Shown: one piece after another, positions 1-13,700 of the stretch | Layout of the letters: each line of letters begins with the position of its first letter | How positions within the stretch are numbered: the stretch's first letter is position 1 | Origin: Orthonyx spaldingii | Lineage: Eukaryota; Chordata; Aves; Passeriformes; Orthonychidae | Direction: 5' to 3' | DNA: 64,000 nucleotides | Assembly (NCBI GenBank): GCA_013397795.1 | Contig: VZTJ01000306.1 | Coordinates: forward strand, 344,779-408,778 | Translations under genes and position numbers: made by a program | Notes under the pieces: generated by a model | The model's database searches: none | The model's input: only the letters and a program-made list of their open reading frames with translations | Told to the model about the DNA's origin: nothing

Positions 1-3000
1 GTTGGCAGGATTAAGCAGGGTCCTAATTTTAATAATGAGAAGCTGTCAGAAAAATAATTTCTACTGCTGTTTATTCACAAATGTAAATTCCTTTAACAGT
101 CATTGAGGACTCTGAAGGACACCTGTTGTTGTTTAATTTCTTCCAGCAAATGCATTTATTATGATTATGTCCCTTTCAGACAGAGGAGCAGCTCGCTGCC
201 TTTTACAGGGAGATTAGAAGGAAGGATGATGGACACCTCAAGTCCAGTTAAATCTGTTTAGAAGACAAATATCTCAAAGTGTTGCAGACTTTTCTTCTCG
301 GGTAGAATTCATTGGACATTTGAGGGAGAAGTGGAGAACAGGAGCAGTTGCAGCTCTCCCTGATTTCAGCTGGAAAACAGCCTCTAGCTCACAGCATACC
401 TTGGAGACAGGAGCCCATTCCTGCATTCCTCCTGGTGAGCACAAGGCTGAGGAAAGCTTCTCTGTGGTCCCTACAGGTGCTTTTGGTTGTTCCTGTTATA
501 AGGAGCACAAAATGAGAGGCCTGGAGCCCTGCAAAATGGGGCTCTTAAATACATATTGCTATTATTTAATGATAACATTACTCCAGCCAGCCAGGGTATT
601 GCTGCCTGCTCTTACCCCACCTTGTACGACATCATCCCTCTGCTGCACAGTCTCAGTTCCTTTGGAAAAGTTTCTCCATCTGACAGAGAAAACAGCAAGA
701 ACACCTAGAGACTACTCTGCAATTCCTCAAGTGCCTGCAGTGCCAGTCACTCCATGGATCTGTCCCCAGGAATTTGGGATTTTAGTCTGTGGCTGCAGAG
801 GATGCAGTCCTGGAGCCCTTCTTCCTGGTGATGCTGGAGACTGTGCTGGCTCCAAAGCCACTGGGCCACTAAAAGACATGTATTGCTCTTTCAGCTTTTA
901 GATGCTCCCAATGGTAGTTAAAGCGACTTTTCAATAAAGATCCAAATTTCTTTGAGATTACAGGCCAGTTGCTTGATTTCTGCTTGAGAAAGATGCCCAA
1001 GGTGCCCTAGCCCAGGTTTCAAAGCTGTAGTTGCAGAGACTTTGCTTTGACAAGTAAAACTAGGGAGATCTTTCCCAATTTGTAGAAGCCAAGGACATCT
1101 CCAGGCCCGAGTGATGCATGAAAATCCTGTTTTGTTGGTCACTGACATTTCTCCTAAGCAGCAGTAGCCTCCATGAGCTGAGTATCAACTGCCTCTCAGA
1201 TTTAGGGGATGGGGTCCTATTGTCTGAGAGTACAGGATTACCCTCTTGGTAGTTAATGATATTAGCTACTTATAAATAATAACAAGACAGTGATTGGACT
1301 GCCTTAGTGTGAGGTATTTATATCTTATTGTTTGCATCTAATCTCATTGCTATTTTGTAGGATTTCCTGGACCCTCTCAAACTCTGTGCACAGCCCTGCA
1401 GTTTCCCATCAAGCTGTGAAATGCTCTACCACTGAGACTATGCATACATAAGATGGAAAAATCCAAAAATGCCTGAGGTATGAGCACCTCAGTGCTGAGC
1501 TCTGACATCAGGAGTTAAAATCTGGAGGTAGTTACAGAAGGCATAGGCTCACTTTTGGATTTATTTCCCACTCCAAGGACAGGATGTCATTCTCACTCTT
1601 GCCCTTTTTGTTTTCAGATGCAGGCCTGAATCAAGCCAAAGAGATCTTGTTTTGCTGGAATGTTAAGCAACTTTTTTTTATTTTTTTAAATAAAAGGACT
1701 CAGCTTGGTAATTCCAACCATTTAATTAGAAAATACTCTGCACTGTTCTTGCTGACCCCTCTGAACAAGGCAACATTATCACCAGCATGCAGAAAAGTCC
1801 CTGACAGAAAGCACACAGAGTATCTTTAACACAGCACAAATAAGGGGGTGGGACTGAACTTTGGGGTGCTCTTGCAGTCATGCCTTCTCTTCCTCTGCGA
1901 GTGCATGCCCTCTGCCTGCTTCCAGGGAAACACCAAACTGCATTATCAGCTGCTCTGAATACACACAGCTGAGATTAGAGCATCTGACAGCATCAGCTGT
2001 TTGCTCTGCATTCAGGACTGTCCTCCTCTGCAGATGTTCCTTGTCTGTGGTGCTGTGGTTGGGGCAGTACATTCAAGGAATACACAGAAGTGGAATACCT
2101 GGGGTGGGATCCAGACTGGGAAGCACTTGGCACAGACTGAGCCACAACAGACTTATAAAAAGCTCTTTTCAGCAATGCTGGACAGTAAAGCCAGAAAGAT
2201 ACAATTAGTGTGACTTAACATCCACCAGTTTCTGCTCAGTGCTTGGACACTTGCTGTGTGCTTTCTTTGGGTTTGCTTGCTCACTCCTTCCCCAGGACCA
2301 AAAGTTGCTTTCCTCTCGATTTGGGTAGAAAGACTGCAGCCACCTGGGGAGGGGGAGCAGGGCTGGAACTTCCCTGGTGTCCCCTGGACGTGTGGCACGT
2401 GGGCACCCCTTTTCCCCAGCTCTCACTGCCCCTACAGTGCTCCAGCCACACCAAGACCACATCAGCTGACATCCTCAGTGTAAGCATCACCATTGCTTTA
2501 AAAAACAGTGCAGTACTGAAACACACACAATCCCCCAGAAAATGGCCTTCCTTTTTTGTTAAAATACTGATTATTGCTCTTAGGTTAACATCTGTCATGA
2601 AAATGGTTTTAATTCCAGATTGCAGCCTCCACCTTGGAGGCTGGTAGCTTTGCCTTTTGTTATGAATGTCATATTAGTACTACAGGCCCTTGATTTTTTA
2701 TCCCCACTGGGGTACGAGGCATCACTTTAAATAGGAAACACAGAGCCATTTTGTATGCATAGGGGAAGCTCTTTGTTCTCAGAGAAAAATGAATTATGCA
2801 GTCAAAACAGGTGACACATAGTAGATGTTGTTGCTTTCCATAACCTGAGATGTAACCCAGCTGTGCCCTTTGCTTTTGCAGATGTCAGCCCTACCATCTG
2901 CTGCTGAAAAAGAAATACATGCATTGCTGTGGCAACCCTGAGCAGTTCTGTGGTCTTTTCTGCACTCTGCTCAGGCTGTGCATTTTTAAATAGCATGACC

Positions 3001-6000
3001 TTTATTGATTCCTACAAAAATGAACTGGGCAAGATGGAAAACTCAAAAAGTATACTGTCAGAGTTCCTTTTTAGGACAAAGAATACAATTGTATTACAGA
3101 AATGTTAAAACTAGAAGAGATGAAATCAGTTAATTTCCTCTGAAAATGTTTGAAAGAGCTTCAGAAAAATAGAATGGGTGACAAAGGGAACAGAGATCTG
3201 ATCGAAGAGACAGTGGGATGGGAAAAATACTTGCTCCATTGAAATCAGAGGTAGTTTTGGCATTGCCTTCAGTGGAATGAGGATTTCATCAACTATAATG
3301 TCTGACACACCACAGCTTTTATGGTGCTTTTCCTAAGGAGGACGCTGTGTCCTGAGCTCTTGTTTGCTGTAGGCATCAGCTGGTTCCTGGTGGCTGCTGT
3401 CAGGTGATGCCTGGGAAGGCTGGAAACAGTGCAGGAAGGGGAAACCTGCACAGCAGGGCAAGCCTTGCTGCTTGGCATTCCTCCCACTTCTGCAGCCAGG
3501 CCAGCTGTTTGCTTCCTCACCTCGCTAAGCCTACAGAAGTGTTTTCTTTCCAGACATAAAAATCCTCCACTCCGTTTTCTCCAAGGATCTCTAGGACAAC
3601 TTCCCTCAGCTGACACTCCTGAGGAGTAGTTTCCAGACCTGACAAATCAGCTTTTCTTCCCCTCTTCACTGTCCCCATGCAATTTAGCAGCAGGAAGAGA
3701 ACATGAGCCCTTTAGCAGCCTCCCTTCTTGTGCATTCCTACTCCTTGCCCCAGCTGGATAAGTTGCAGACTTTATTGCCAATCTCCAGTGAGATACAACT
3801 CTAAGTCAAACACTCAAGCAATAACTTTGTACTGTAAAGACTTACCAGTGCTTTTGTTTTCTTGTCTTCAGTTGATCAACTTTGAGATGGCTCTAGAAGG
3901 AATGTAAGTGTTGTGGTTTAGTGGATAACCAAACAGCTCCAGTGTGCTGGGGAGCATGGCAAGCAGTGTCAACTCTGCAGTCTTGTGCTGTTCCTGGCTA
4001 CCTCCAGCGGGAAGTACCAAAAAACGATTGTAATCACTCACATGAAATCACTCAGACATAGCTGGAGAGTAAAACTGTCCTTCCTGGCTTTCAGATTTTT
4101 AACGTCTGCGTTATTCTGGGACTAATGGCACCAAACTTTGTTTCTGCTCTTTCATAGCTTTTAGGTGCAAACTCCATTTGAGTACCCACAAGTCTACTCT
4201 TGCAAACCAGCTTTCCTAACAAAAACAGGGTGGAAGATAAATTTTGGTAGTACTGTGCTGCTTTGTGTCACTGCAGAACAGCACTTTTTTTTAAAACAGC
4301 CACAAATAATGTCAAGAGGTCCAGACTCCCTGAAGAAATGCAAAAAAGGGAAGATATTACCAAAAATAGGAAAACAGGGACTTGTGCTGTGAGATGGCCA
4401 ACCAGGCTGGTCTGGTGGGGGCTGTTGAGTGGAGGGGCTGGCTGCTGTGTGACTGCTCAGCGCTGCCTGCAGCCTGCACATTCCTCACGGCTGGCAAAGA
4501 ACAGGGACAGCTCCCTGCAGCTGGTGAGGGAGGGCTGTTTGTGGAAGGTAACAACGCTTAAATTTGTGAGGGATGCTTCTAAGACAGTTTCTGGGAGATG
4601 ATTTGCCATAATAGTAGTTGAAACTGCAGAATCCTCCAGCAAAGAATTTGGTGTCTAACAGACAGCTGCTGATGTAAATGTTTGTAAAGAGGTTGTTAAG
4701 TATGTGACATTGCCTGTATGGTAATGCAGAAATTATACTGCTGTGAAAGGCACGTTGTGATAGACAATCAGTGGCTGAAGAATGGATGAGAACGGTGCCA
4801 AAGCAGGACCTCTGCTATGACAAATGCAGTGTCAAGTAAGAGCAGCATGAAGAAAATCTATGAACTGCATATATTCACTGTTAGTGGCACATCTTGAATT
4901 TGTCATTTTAAGATGTTATTAAAATTAATGCTGTCCTAAGAGGTACTCCTGGAACTATGTATAAAATTGCTTAATTATTTTTTAAAAAAAGAATTCCAGC
5001 CAGATGCTAGATTTTGGGAGAGAGACAGTGAGCAGATAAGTATGCCACCAGACACTCCTGAAATGACTCTCCTTGGAGAGGAATGCTTTGTCTCTCATTT
5101 CCAAGACTGCTTTGCAGCAGAATTGAAGTGGGAGCTGAAGATCACAACTGCAAATCTTTCCATTCTGAAAGGTATTCTTTTACTTATTAAAAGGACATTT
5201 TACTGAATGGATTCATACCACAAATCAGTAGGTTTAATTAAGTGAAATAAATTACCCTCTTGTTGAAACTCTCCTTCATTTACAGATGCAGCCCCTGAAA
5301 TCACTGGTCACTAGTTTGCATGTCCATGATTTAATCTGACAGTGAAACAAAGGGAAACCCTGATATTCACCTCTGGCAAAACAGATGCAAATGTTTTTAG
5401 ATCTCTTTCTCTTTTTCCTTTCCAGTCCACTGGAGGACCCAGAAACAGATGTAATGACTTGTCTGTGGGATCTTAAAATAATCAGAATAGCTAAACCTTC
5501 AGCCCTACTGTGGGCTAACAGCTGATGGGAGGGACCAGCACATTTTCAAAGGTGAAATGGTGTCAGAAATAAAGAAAAAGCAGAGGCAGGTGCATGAGCT
5601 GGCTGGAGGGAAGTACTAGAAATGCCAGCAAAGGCAGAGAGAAGTGTGGAAGCAAAAGGGAACCTGCCCAGCTCCAAGCCGTGGTAACCTGACCTTTTCC
5701 AGGTGGGGTTGTTCCCCGAATCACACTGGCCAGGGGTGTTGAGTGTGGTTAGAGGTGGGGAGGGACCCAGCTGAGCATTTCTCCAGCCTACACTGACCCT
5801 TTGGTGTCCCTGCCCCTGGATTTACCCCCCACCATCAGTGGGTGTTCAGACTGGCACCACAGCAAGGCCTGTGGGCACACTCCTCTCTCCTGGGGCACTG
5901 CCCAAGGCAAGAGGTGGAATCACAGCCTGGCATCGATCTTCTGTTCCACTGATAAGGAATTTGGGGATCCTCTGGGATCCGTGCTGACACAGAGCTCTGG

Positions 6001-6292
6001 GGAGGGCTCCTGTATCCCAGTTCCACAGCAGCTATTGGCACACACATTTCTGTTCCAATGGGGCATTAATATTCAATATGTGTCTCACCTCACTTAAAAC
6101 AAGAGGGGGAGAGATGTGGGGAGGAGGGATGGGATTGGCCTGCTAATCCTAATAAAAGGAAGCCCAGTTAAATGAATAATTTTATAAACTACTTAGCACT
6201 CGTGCTGAATAAGAAGTGAAGCCTGCTGCTACGAGGTGTGGCAGTAACAGCCTGCTTTGATTATTAAAGCCACCAGGAGGGAATACCTAGGA
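1..6292. other. Gene-free DNA, left edge
   Basis: No exon, RNA gene or interspersed repeat recognised. The longest open frame in the window (plus, 320-901, 193 codons) is here, with an AATAAA at 933-938 after its stop. Its product is cysteine- and proline-scattered and resembles nothing known, so it is treated as chance. Confidence 0.6.
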
Positions 6293-6392
6293 ACAGATGC
6301 TGCCAATGAACCACACAGACTTTGAGCAGGAGATCCTCTCAGTGTGTAAGTGCAGGAAAGTGTTTCCTTTCATAAAAAACCCAAAACATCAG

Positions 6393-6459
6393 CAACAACA
6401 ACAACAAAAATTCCCCCCAGATTCAAAGCAAAACTATTTAAAAAAAAAAAAAAAAAAAA
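6393..6459 (+). repeat. (CAA)5 and 20-bp poly-A tract
   Basis: CAA is repeated five times at 6393-6407, and an uninterrupted run of 20 A falls at 6440-6459. No flanking duplication or SINE/LINE body was seen, so these are simple repeats rather than a retroposon tail. Confidence 0.9.
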
Positions 6460-6749
6460 GATCGTATGCACACTGTAACTATCTAAATGATCCTTTTCCT
6501 GTGCCAGAAGGTGTGCATTGCATGGTATGTGCACATCATTGCACCATCCACTGCTCTGGAATGCCTGAAACTTGTGCAGCAAAGATTTAAAGGAGGGGCA
6601 CATGCACCAGGACACGTAGAAGCAGCTCCTGGAGTGTCAGACCCTGCCTCAAGCAGACACCACCACAACTTCTCCCTGTGAGTTTAGGGAGACACAGAAC
6701 TGGAGCCCCACATGAACAGATACAATAAATATTAGAAACCATTTGAGAA

Positions 6750-6985
6750 CCAATTTTAATCGTTAAAATTTTATTTTGGTGATTTATTAATTAATATTTG
6801 CTGATTCTTTTTAAGGGAGACACCAGTTGTAACATTTACAAAGCTGCCACAATCCTCAGAATTTGCTTAGATAGTGGTTTTGAAGGCATGTGCTGCTAAT
6901 CAATGAGTTAATGATTTCTTCCATGCTGTAATCTATCATTTTATCACAGCACACGATTTAGCAATTTGCTTATGCTAATTACTAC
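6750..6985. promoter_or_regulatory. AT-rich, homeodomain-motif-dense block resembling a conserved non-coding element
   Basis: It contains TTATTAATTAATATTTGC, GCTAATCAATGAGTTAATGA and GCAATTTGCTTATGCTAATT within about 230 bases, with no simple-repeat periodicity and no open frame. Such density of TAATTA and octamer-like words is typical of vertebrate developmental enhancers. Conservation cannot be judged from one sequence. Confidence 0.3.
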
Positions 6986-7385
6986 AACAGCCAGAGCAGT
7001 TCTGAGCACAGCTCCAGGCTATGGCTACAGAAATGTTTGCCATGTTATTTACCTTTCCTCCACTTACCTTGGGAAAGGCCCAGGATCCAAAATACATGAG
7101 GAAAATTTACCAAGATATCAGAAATATCCATCTTGCAATCGGTGAGTTCCCCTCCATGATCACTGGAAAGGAGACTTAAGGAAAGCTGCTCTCATCTCCT
7201 GGAATCACTGAATGCCCAGGTGCAGGTGAGAACAGGGCACAGCCAGGAACTGGAGGCAAAAGTTCTGCTACTTGTACCAGTAAATGTGTCAGGGATCAGG
7301 GCTGATCACAAGAGCCAGGCAGTCTGAGCAGACAGAGCACTGTGTGGGCATCCCATTCAAGCTTTATTTTCTCTCTTGTGCTGTA

Positions 7386-7757
7386 TTAGGCTGCTTTGCC
7401 CTTGCTGAGGGCCAGGGTATCCTGCTCCTCCACCTGGGGCTGTTCAGCAGGGGAGTTGCTCTCCTGCCTGTCTGTGCTGTAGGAATTTACCCATCTCCTA
7501 GGCACAGGAGGGGGATTTGCTTTCTCCTGCAGCACCAGTGCAGTCACCAATGGCTGCTGTAAGGGAGAAGGAGCCTGCAGGGAGTCCTGGTGTGGGATTT
7601 TAAGGGTGGATGGTCCAGTGTGGCTGAGGCAGCTGCCAGGCAAGCCATAGACACTGAGACACTCTTCCCCCTCCCGTCCTGGGAGAGCCCAGCAAACATC
7701 CATGTCATCAGAGGAAGAGTCAGAGGCTCTCCTGGATGCAGCTCTGCATCCTGGGGA
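7386..7757 (-). other. Candidate terminal exon of an unknown minus-strand gene
   Basis: A minus-strand frame of 123 residues follows a good acceptor (TGACTCTTTTGCAG) in phase 0 and ends at TAA (7386-7388). An AATAAA at 7373-7378 lies just beyond the stop. The composition is serine/proline/glutamine-rich: an ASDSSSDDMD acidic patch near the start, PPPVPRR (an SH3-ligand-like motif) about two thirds along, and a KGKAA end. Third positions favour G and C. It would suit the cytoplasmic tail of a receptor or adaptor, but I do not recognise it and found no upstream exon. The very short 3' UTR is a weakness, and a chance frame is quite possible. Confidence 0.2.
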
Positions 7758-10700
7758 CTGCAAAAGAGTCAGCCACCCAAGAGTGAGCACTGGGTGGGTG
7801 TGTGAGAGGGCAGCTGTGGCTGCAGGGAGTTTGACGCTCCTGCCATGCCCTGGCCTTGCTGGGAACCTGAAGGCAATGTTGAAATTGCACACTGTCACAG
7901 GACAATAGTCTTCAACCTTTGTCATAATTGCTCTCTTAAAGTAGCACAGAAGACTTTCCTGACAAGGCCATTACTGTTGAAAGGACAAAGGGAAAGCAGT
8001 TACTCGGCTGTGTTCAGAACTGGGTTATCAAATTAACTTCAGCCACTTTCAATTACAGAATCTTATGGTTTTGAAATGAGCTCTAAATGAGGGGCTATAA
8101 TTCTTTGTCGACAGTGAGCAAAAAGAACATAATCATTATTATTTAACAGGGGCCTCCAGCCTAGCTAGCTCCCAGATAAGTTCATCCAAGAGAGAAAAAG
8201 GATTCAATTGATATAAGCAAGCAAAAGATTATCAGCTGGCCAGGCTTCAGTGCATTTCTCCATCCTGCAGCTAAGGCAGTGACCTTGGGATTCATCCAGG
8301 AGGGATTTACTCCCAGAGCCATTCTGAATCACCAGCTAATTAAACATAAATACATAAGAAAAATTAGAGCAGTAGGGGTTGTCCCAGGCATGCATTACTC
8401 CACCTTTAGCTGGGCTTTGTTCTGCCAGGGCTTCCACTCTGCCTGAAGACTGTTGTTGTTATCATAATGGCATTGTTAAATCCTACCTGTCTGGTGGCTG
8501 CTGCTTTACAGTAACCAGGAGAGAGAGGAGCTGGGCTCGTGCCAACAGAAAGAAGGTTCATTGGTGAGATCAGGCAGCCTCCTGCAACAAGCCAGTGTCT
8601 GGCCTGCTTCACCTCATTTCCCTGATGCCGCAGAGAGGGAGCAGCCTTTGCCTGTGCCATCCTCTCCAGCCAGCAGCCACAGGGGCTGGGGGCCACACAC
8701 AGGCTGGGCTGGCACCACAGCACAAAACCTCAGGGTCTGTGAGGAGCTGGTGACATCCCGTCACCATCCTCATTGTCCCCTGCAGGGACCTGTTCCCAGT
8801 GATGCCTAAAGGATTTTTTGCTATTTCTTCTGTACCTTTTACACAGGTCTGTGTATCCACAGGTATTAGCATGCATACTTGTACTTTGTTGAGTCTGATA
8901 ATTCGGCATAGTTCCAAAGTTTTGTAGAGTTAGGAGACAAATCATCCTACTATCTTGAGGAGCCATGGCTCCTGCAGTAGAATGTGTTTTGTAAACTAGA
9001 AATTAGATCATCCAAACCCCTNATGCATGCATGGTGGGCACCACAAAGCCTTCCACGTCGGCAAAGTGGTGCACAGGACGGAATTCCTATGAAAATACCG
9101 AGGTAATTAACCCCCAACCCTTCTACCGTGTCTGGTTTTTCATTTCCAAGACCAGAAAAAGGCATCACAAGGTTCAGGAGAATGGCTGTGCCCCAGCAGC
9201 CTCCCACACCCGGAGTGTGACTGGCACCTCTGAGGCCATCCTCCAATCTGTTTTCTGTAACCCAGCCTCTGAAATCAGTGTAAATACATGAAGGATGCTC
9301 AGTTGGAGTCTCTCTTTTTTTCAGTGCCTCCATCTGGTCATGAGGGACCGTGGTTCTCTATATTTGGGCACAGCAGCTGCAGGGATAAGTGTGAGAAGGT
9401 GAGAAACTTCAGGGTAAGCAGCTTGGGCTTGTCTCCATGTGGAAGTGAGTACAGGGTGCCATGGGTGTCAGTCTGCCCTTCTCCCTTCCACTGCACACTC
9501 CTAACACAGAGTGGGTGTGAAGTCATCTGAGAAGTCCTGAAAGTAAATTCTGAGCTGCCCCATGTCACATGAAGGTGAAGGTGTGATTACCCCACCTAAC
9601 CAAACCAGCACATCTGCTGATGAGCTTACACTGCCCCTAAGGCAGTGGAGAAGGAAGCATCACCAGAGTAAAATGAGGCAGGGGTGGGGAAGCAAGTTTT
9701 AAGCACTTTCAGTTGCATTTTCAGAAAGATTTTACAGAACAGGTGGACAATCCAAAGGCCATTTTCCTTCTCTTATTCACTGGTTTTCAAAGGTTGAATT
9801 TACTACCTCCTGACTGTTGATAACTTTGGCCCAAATATCTGGGGCAAAATTCTCTGCTGAAGTCAAGGGAGTTTTGCCATTTATTTCAAAAGGCCATGGA
9901 TTCTTTAATTTTTATTCTGTGTTTCTGAATCATCATTGCCCCCAGGCTTGGGAATGTATTTAGATTTATACACAGTCATGAATACACTCACAAATGAAAG
10001 TGACAGAGAAAGAAACCATTTCTTTTCAAGTCCCACAGCCTTTATTAATTTTTTCAGTCCTTGTTCTGTACATTAATTTTATTTTCAACAAGATTTCTAT
10101 TCTATACCAGTTACAAAACGCCTATCTGGGGAAAACTCATGCCATTTAACAATAGATTTGTTATTTCTGATGCTGTCAGGAATGCAGACATTGACTTCCT
10201 TTTTTTCCTTGACGGTTTTGTCAGGTTTATTCTTTTCATCTTAAATGGAGTTTCTCTGACAATGCCTAATGGCTGCTGAAATTGCTTATAAGTTTTCCTT
10301 GGGAAAAATCAAAATATTATCACTGAGAATTGCATGATTGTAAACAGTGAGACTATGGAGGTCAGTCAGTTGTATAGCATAAGACTGCATCCTGGAAAGG
10401 TGCAGAATGTCTCCTTAATGGATGCATTGCTTTGCAAAGGATTAGAGCATTTGCTCTCAACTTGCTGATCAGAATGGCAAAGAACTCTCATTTAAAAAAC
10501 TTAAAGTTGATAGGAAATTAATGTTCCGATTATCCCTGGAGTGAAAGCATTCCTGTTCTCAGCAGAGATATGGATATTGAGAAGAACGGGATGTAGTTTG
10601 GGCACACTGGGCTAGGATGCTGTGAGGAACATGAGAAAAGGAGTTTCATTTGGGTGTTGAATGAACAAGCAGGGCTCAAGCTCACTCCTGGGGCTGTTGC

Positions 10701-13700
10701 CAGGCTCATGGGCTTCTTCCATGACTTGGTTTCACTTCCCTGAAACAGAGCTTAATCTTTCACCTTCCCTGTTTGTTTGGTGATTGGTTTTTGGTTTGGT
10801 TTTTTTTTTTTGGTGTTGATTCTTTACAGGAAATAGAGACTCTTGGGGCCTTGATTTTGTCTGGTCCACTTAGTCCTGCTCTTAATTAAAGTGTTATTAA
10901 TTACAGACAGTTCTGTTTGCATCTGCCATTTCACAAAGTGCTAGTTGGCTCCCGGAGAACCCGTCATCAACACTGTTAGTGCGAGGAAGATCGTTCCAGT
11001 TTTTAACTCTTAACACACCAGAGACCACTAACAAGCAAAAGTCTTCTCTCAAGAAATCTGGGAAATTTTCTGCACTTTCTCTTTAGCTTTCAGTAAAGAA
11101 AAATCCCCCTGCCTCCTGCACAGAGTGCAGTACATGTGCACCCATAGTCTGTAAGAGGAATTAGCACTTCAGTGTGCGAAACAAGAGGCAGCTGGCATGG
11201 CTGTGCTGTGTTTACACACCTCATCCTCCCAAACCTTTGTTAAATGGTCTAATGAAACAAGGTGCTCTGAGGGAAAAGCCCATTTAACAGAATAACAAAT
11301 CCCATTAGCTCACTGGAGCTGGAAATGTACTGCATAATAAATGAACTCTGAATTCGTGGCTTTGAACATAAATTTCCAGGTCTAGGCTGATACATTTTTT
11401 AAGCTTGTATGAAACATGCCTAATAAGCTCTGCATTGGTTTTGCTTCCTTTCCATCATACATTTTGATGATTTTTTTTCTCTCACTTTCTATTAGAGCAG
11501 CAGTTTTCTTGCTCAGTCCTCCTGCTACACGAGGAAGAGCTGCTGTTACTCGATTGCAGGAGCACTTGTGTTTGTGTTCAAGAGTGAGACACGAGATGTC
11601 ACACACGGCATCACCCAGACCTGTAAGAAAAAGACGTCCCTGTCCCAAAGGCCTGGCAATCCAAGGCACTCTGATAATTAAAGTCCACATATGCACAGAC
11701 TGGGGAGAGGAGGAAGGCTGTCTCTGAGTGACACAGTCAGCTCCACAGGCCAGTTTAGACTGGAAAATAGTATTGGCTGTCTGTGACTTGGTACCTTGCC
11801 CACGATAATAAGCCAGGAGACAGGTTTTACTGATCTGGATTTAATTCAGCACAAATGTGGCTATGCAGCTTCCAGGCCAGATCTGTCCCCTGCACTGTGG
11901 GAACCTACTTGGGGCCCATCCAGCCTTCAGCTTAAGGCTCTGTCATGCAGTGTCAGAATATGCTGTCTCCAGTGCAGAACACATCAACTGTTCTCCTGAA
12001 CTCTCGTCTCACTGGCTTGCTGCCAGAGAGATTCAGAATAGTAAACACTGTAAAATCCTGGTAGAATTAATTTGAGCTACCTCCCTTTCAGTTACTGCTC
12101 CTGACTGATCACAGTGGCTACATGGATTAAACAGTGAAGTCACCAAATCAAACTACTTGAATAAAAGCTGAATTTCCATCTTGTGAAGCCAGAATGCATC
12201 CTGCAAAGCTCTTCAGTGGCAAGACGGCTCAGCCAGGTTATATAATTGGCACCCTCACGAGTTTTTCATCTTTGTCTGAGTGGTACTCGAAAGGAGTGAA
12301 GTTCTCTCCTACCCTTGAAAATATCGATGAAACCCAGAGTGCTTCCTGCTGAATGTCCCACTGATCACAAGGAGCCAAGGGCACACAAAACCTCACCACC
12401 AACAAGAAAAGAGCTTCTGGAAAGACAACCTTTGTACTCTTTAAAGAAAAAAAAAATTTAAAAATCAGTGATTCTCAGGAGCATTCCCACCAAATTCGTT
12501 TAGATCTTTTGGAACACTAATTCCTACCATGCACAATATAAGAGCTAAGATCTAACCCAGAGGCTATATTTTTTTTACAGCTCATATTCAGGAATAGCTG
12601 AAATGTACTCTCTGCCTTACTGTGGCAGGCTGGAGGCTTGGCCTGCCTGTCTGGGCATGCCATGGTGGTGTATTGACNCAACCTCCCAGGGCACCAGGTG
12701 AACTTGGGCCTGCGAGCCTGCTCTGCCTGACCATGGGAGCACCTTCTGGGGCTTGAGTTCAAGCAAGCAATGAGTCTGTCCCTGTGGGCTGACTGCACAC
12801 ACACTTCTGAAAGGCAGCAAGGATGCAGACAGTGAGCTAAAATCTAACTGGGGTGAATCAGTTCTGATGTAACTTCAAGCATGTCAGTAAAATGACACTT
12901 CATCCAGGATCTGTACAGACCGAGTACATAATTGAATTTATTGCTGTTTCCTATGAAGCAACTGAGATGTTTCTGGGAGAACTTTCAAGGGTAGAACACC
13001 ATCATCACCCCAGGTACATCAGCAAGGTTACCTGGGTGGTGTGGAGAAATCTTTGTTAATATTTGGGGTCGTCAAACTGTCTGCAGAGTGCCAGTCCCCA
13101 TGGAGCAGGTGTGCAGGTGGGGGAGCCCTCTCCGAGCAGAGCTGGATCTGCTCATCCTGTTGAGAAAAAGACAACTGCATTGGGCCTGGAGCTCAGATCA
13201 ACACATACCTGTTTCTGTTCCCTTTTGGGTCTGGTTTGGGATCAAGGACTGTTCATTCAGAGACAGGGGAGAGCCAGGGCTGGCTGCTGTGCCTGGGTAG
13301 CACATGTCAGCAGCAGTGCTTAGCAGACAGCCTGAATTCAGGGACACGGAGAGGAAGAAAGCAGCCGGAACTCTGGGAGTTGGGGGGGATCCCTGTGTAT
13401 GCCTGGGTATGTTCCCAAAAGCAAGAGCTGTACGTGAACTCCAGCCACCCCAAAACTGCCACTCTGCTCCAGTTGTTTCTCCCCTTTGGCTCTTTTTCTC
13501 ACGTGAGCAGAAAAGCCAAGTGCAACTTGCACAGCAAATTAACAAGTGTCCATTGGCACGTGCTCCCGGGAGAATTTCCATCAGAGGCATCCATGGGGAG
13601 TGTGCTGGGGACAGCCCTGCCTGGGCTGACAGGGCCGAGCCACCCACAGCTCCTGTGCAGAGCCTGCCTGGATCTGGTGGCACATGGCCACTTCCATGGC

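Noticed and set aside
320..901. Longest open frame in the window, with AATAAA shortly after the stop
   Set aside because: No acceptor, codon bias or recognisable motif. The composition is that of translated non-coding DNA.
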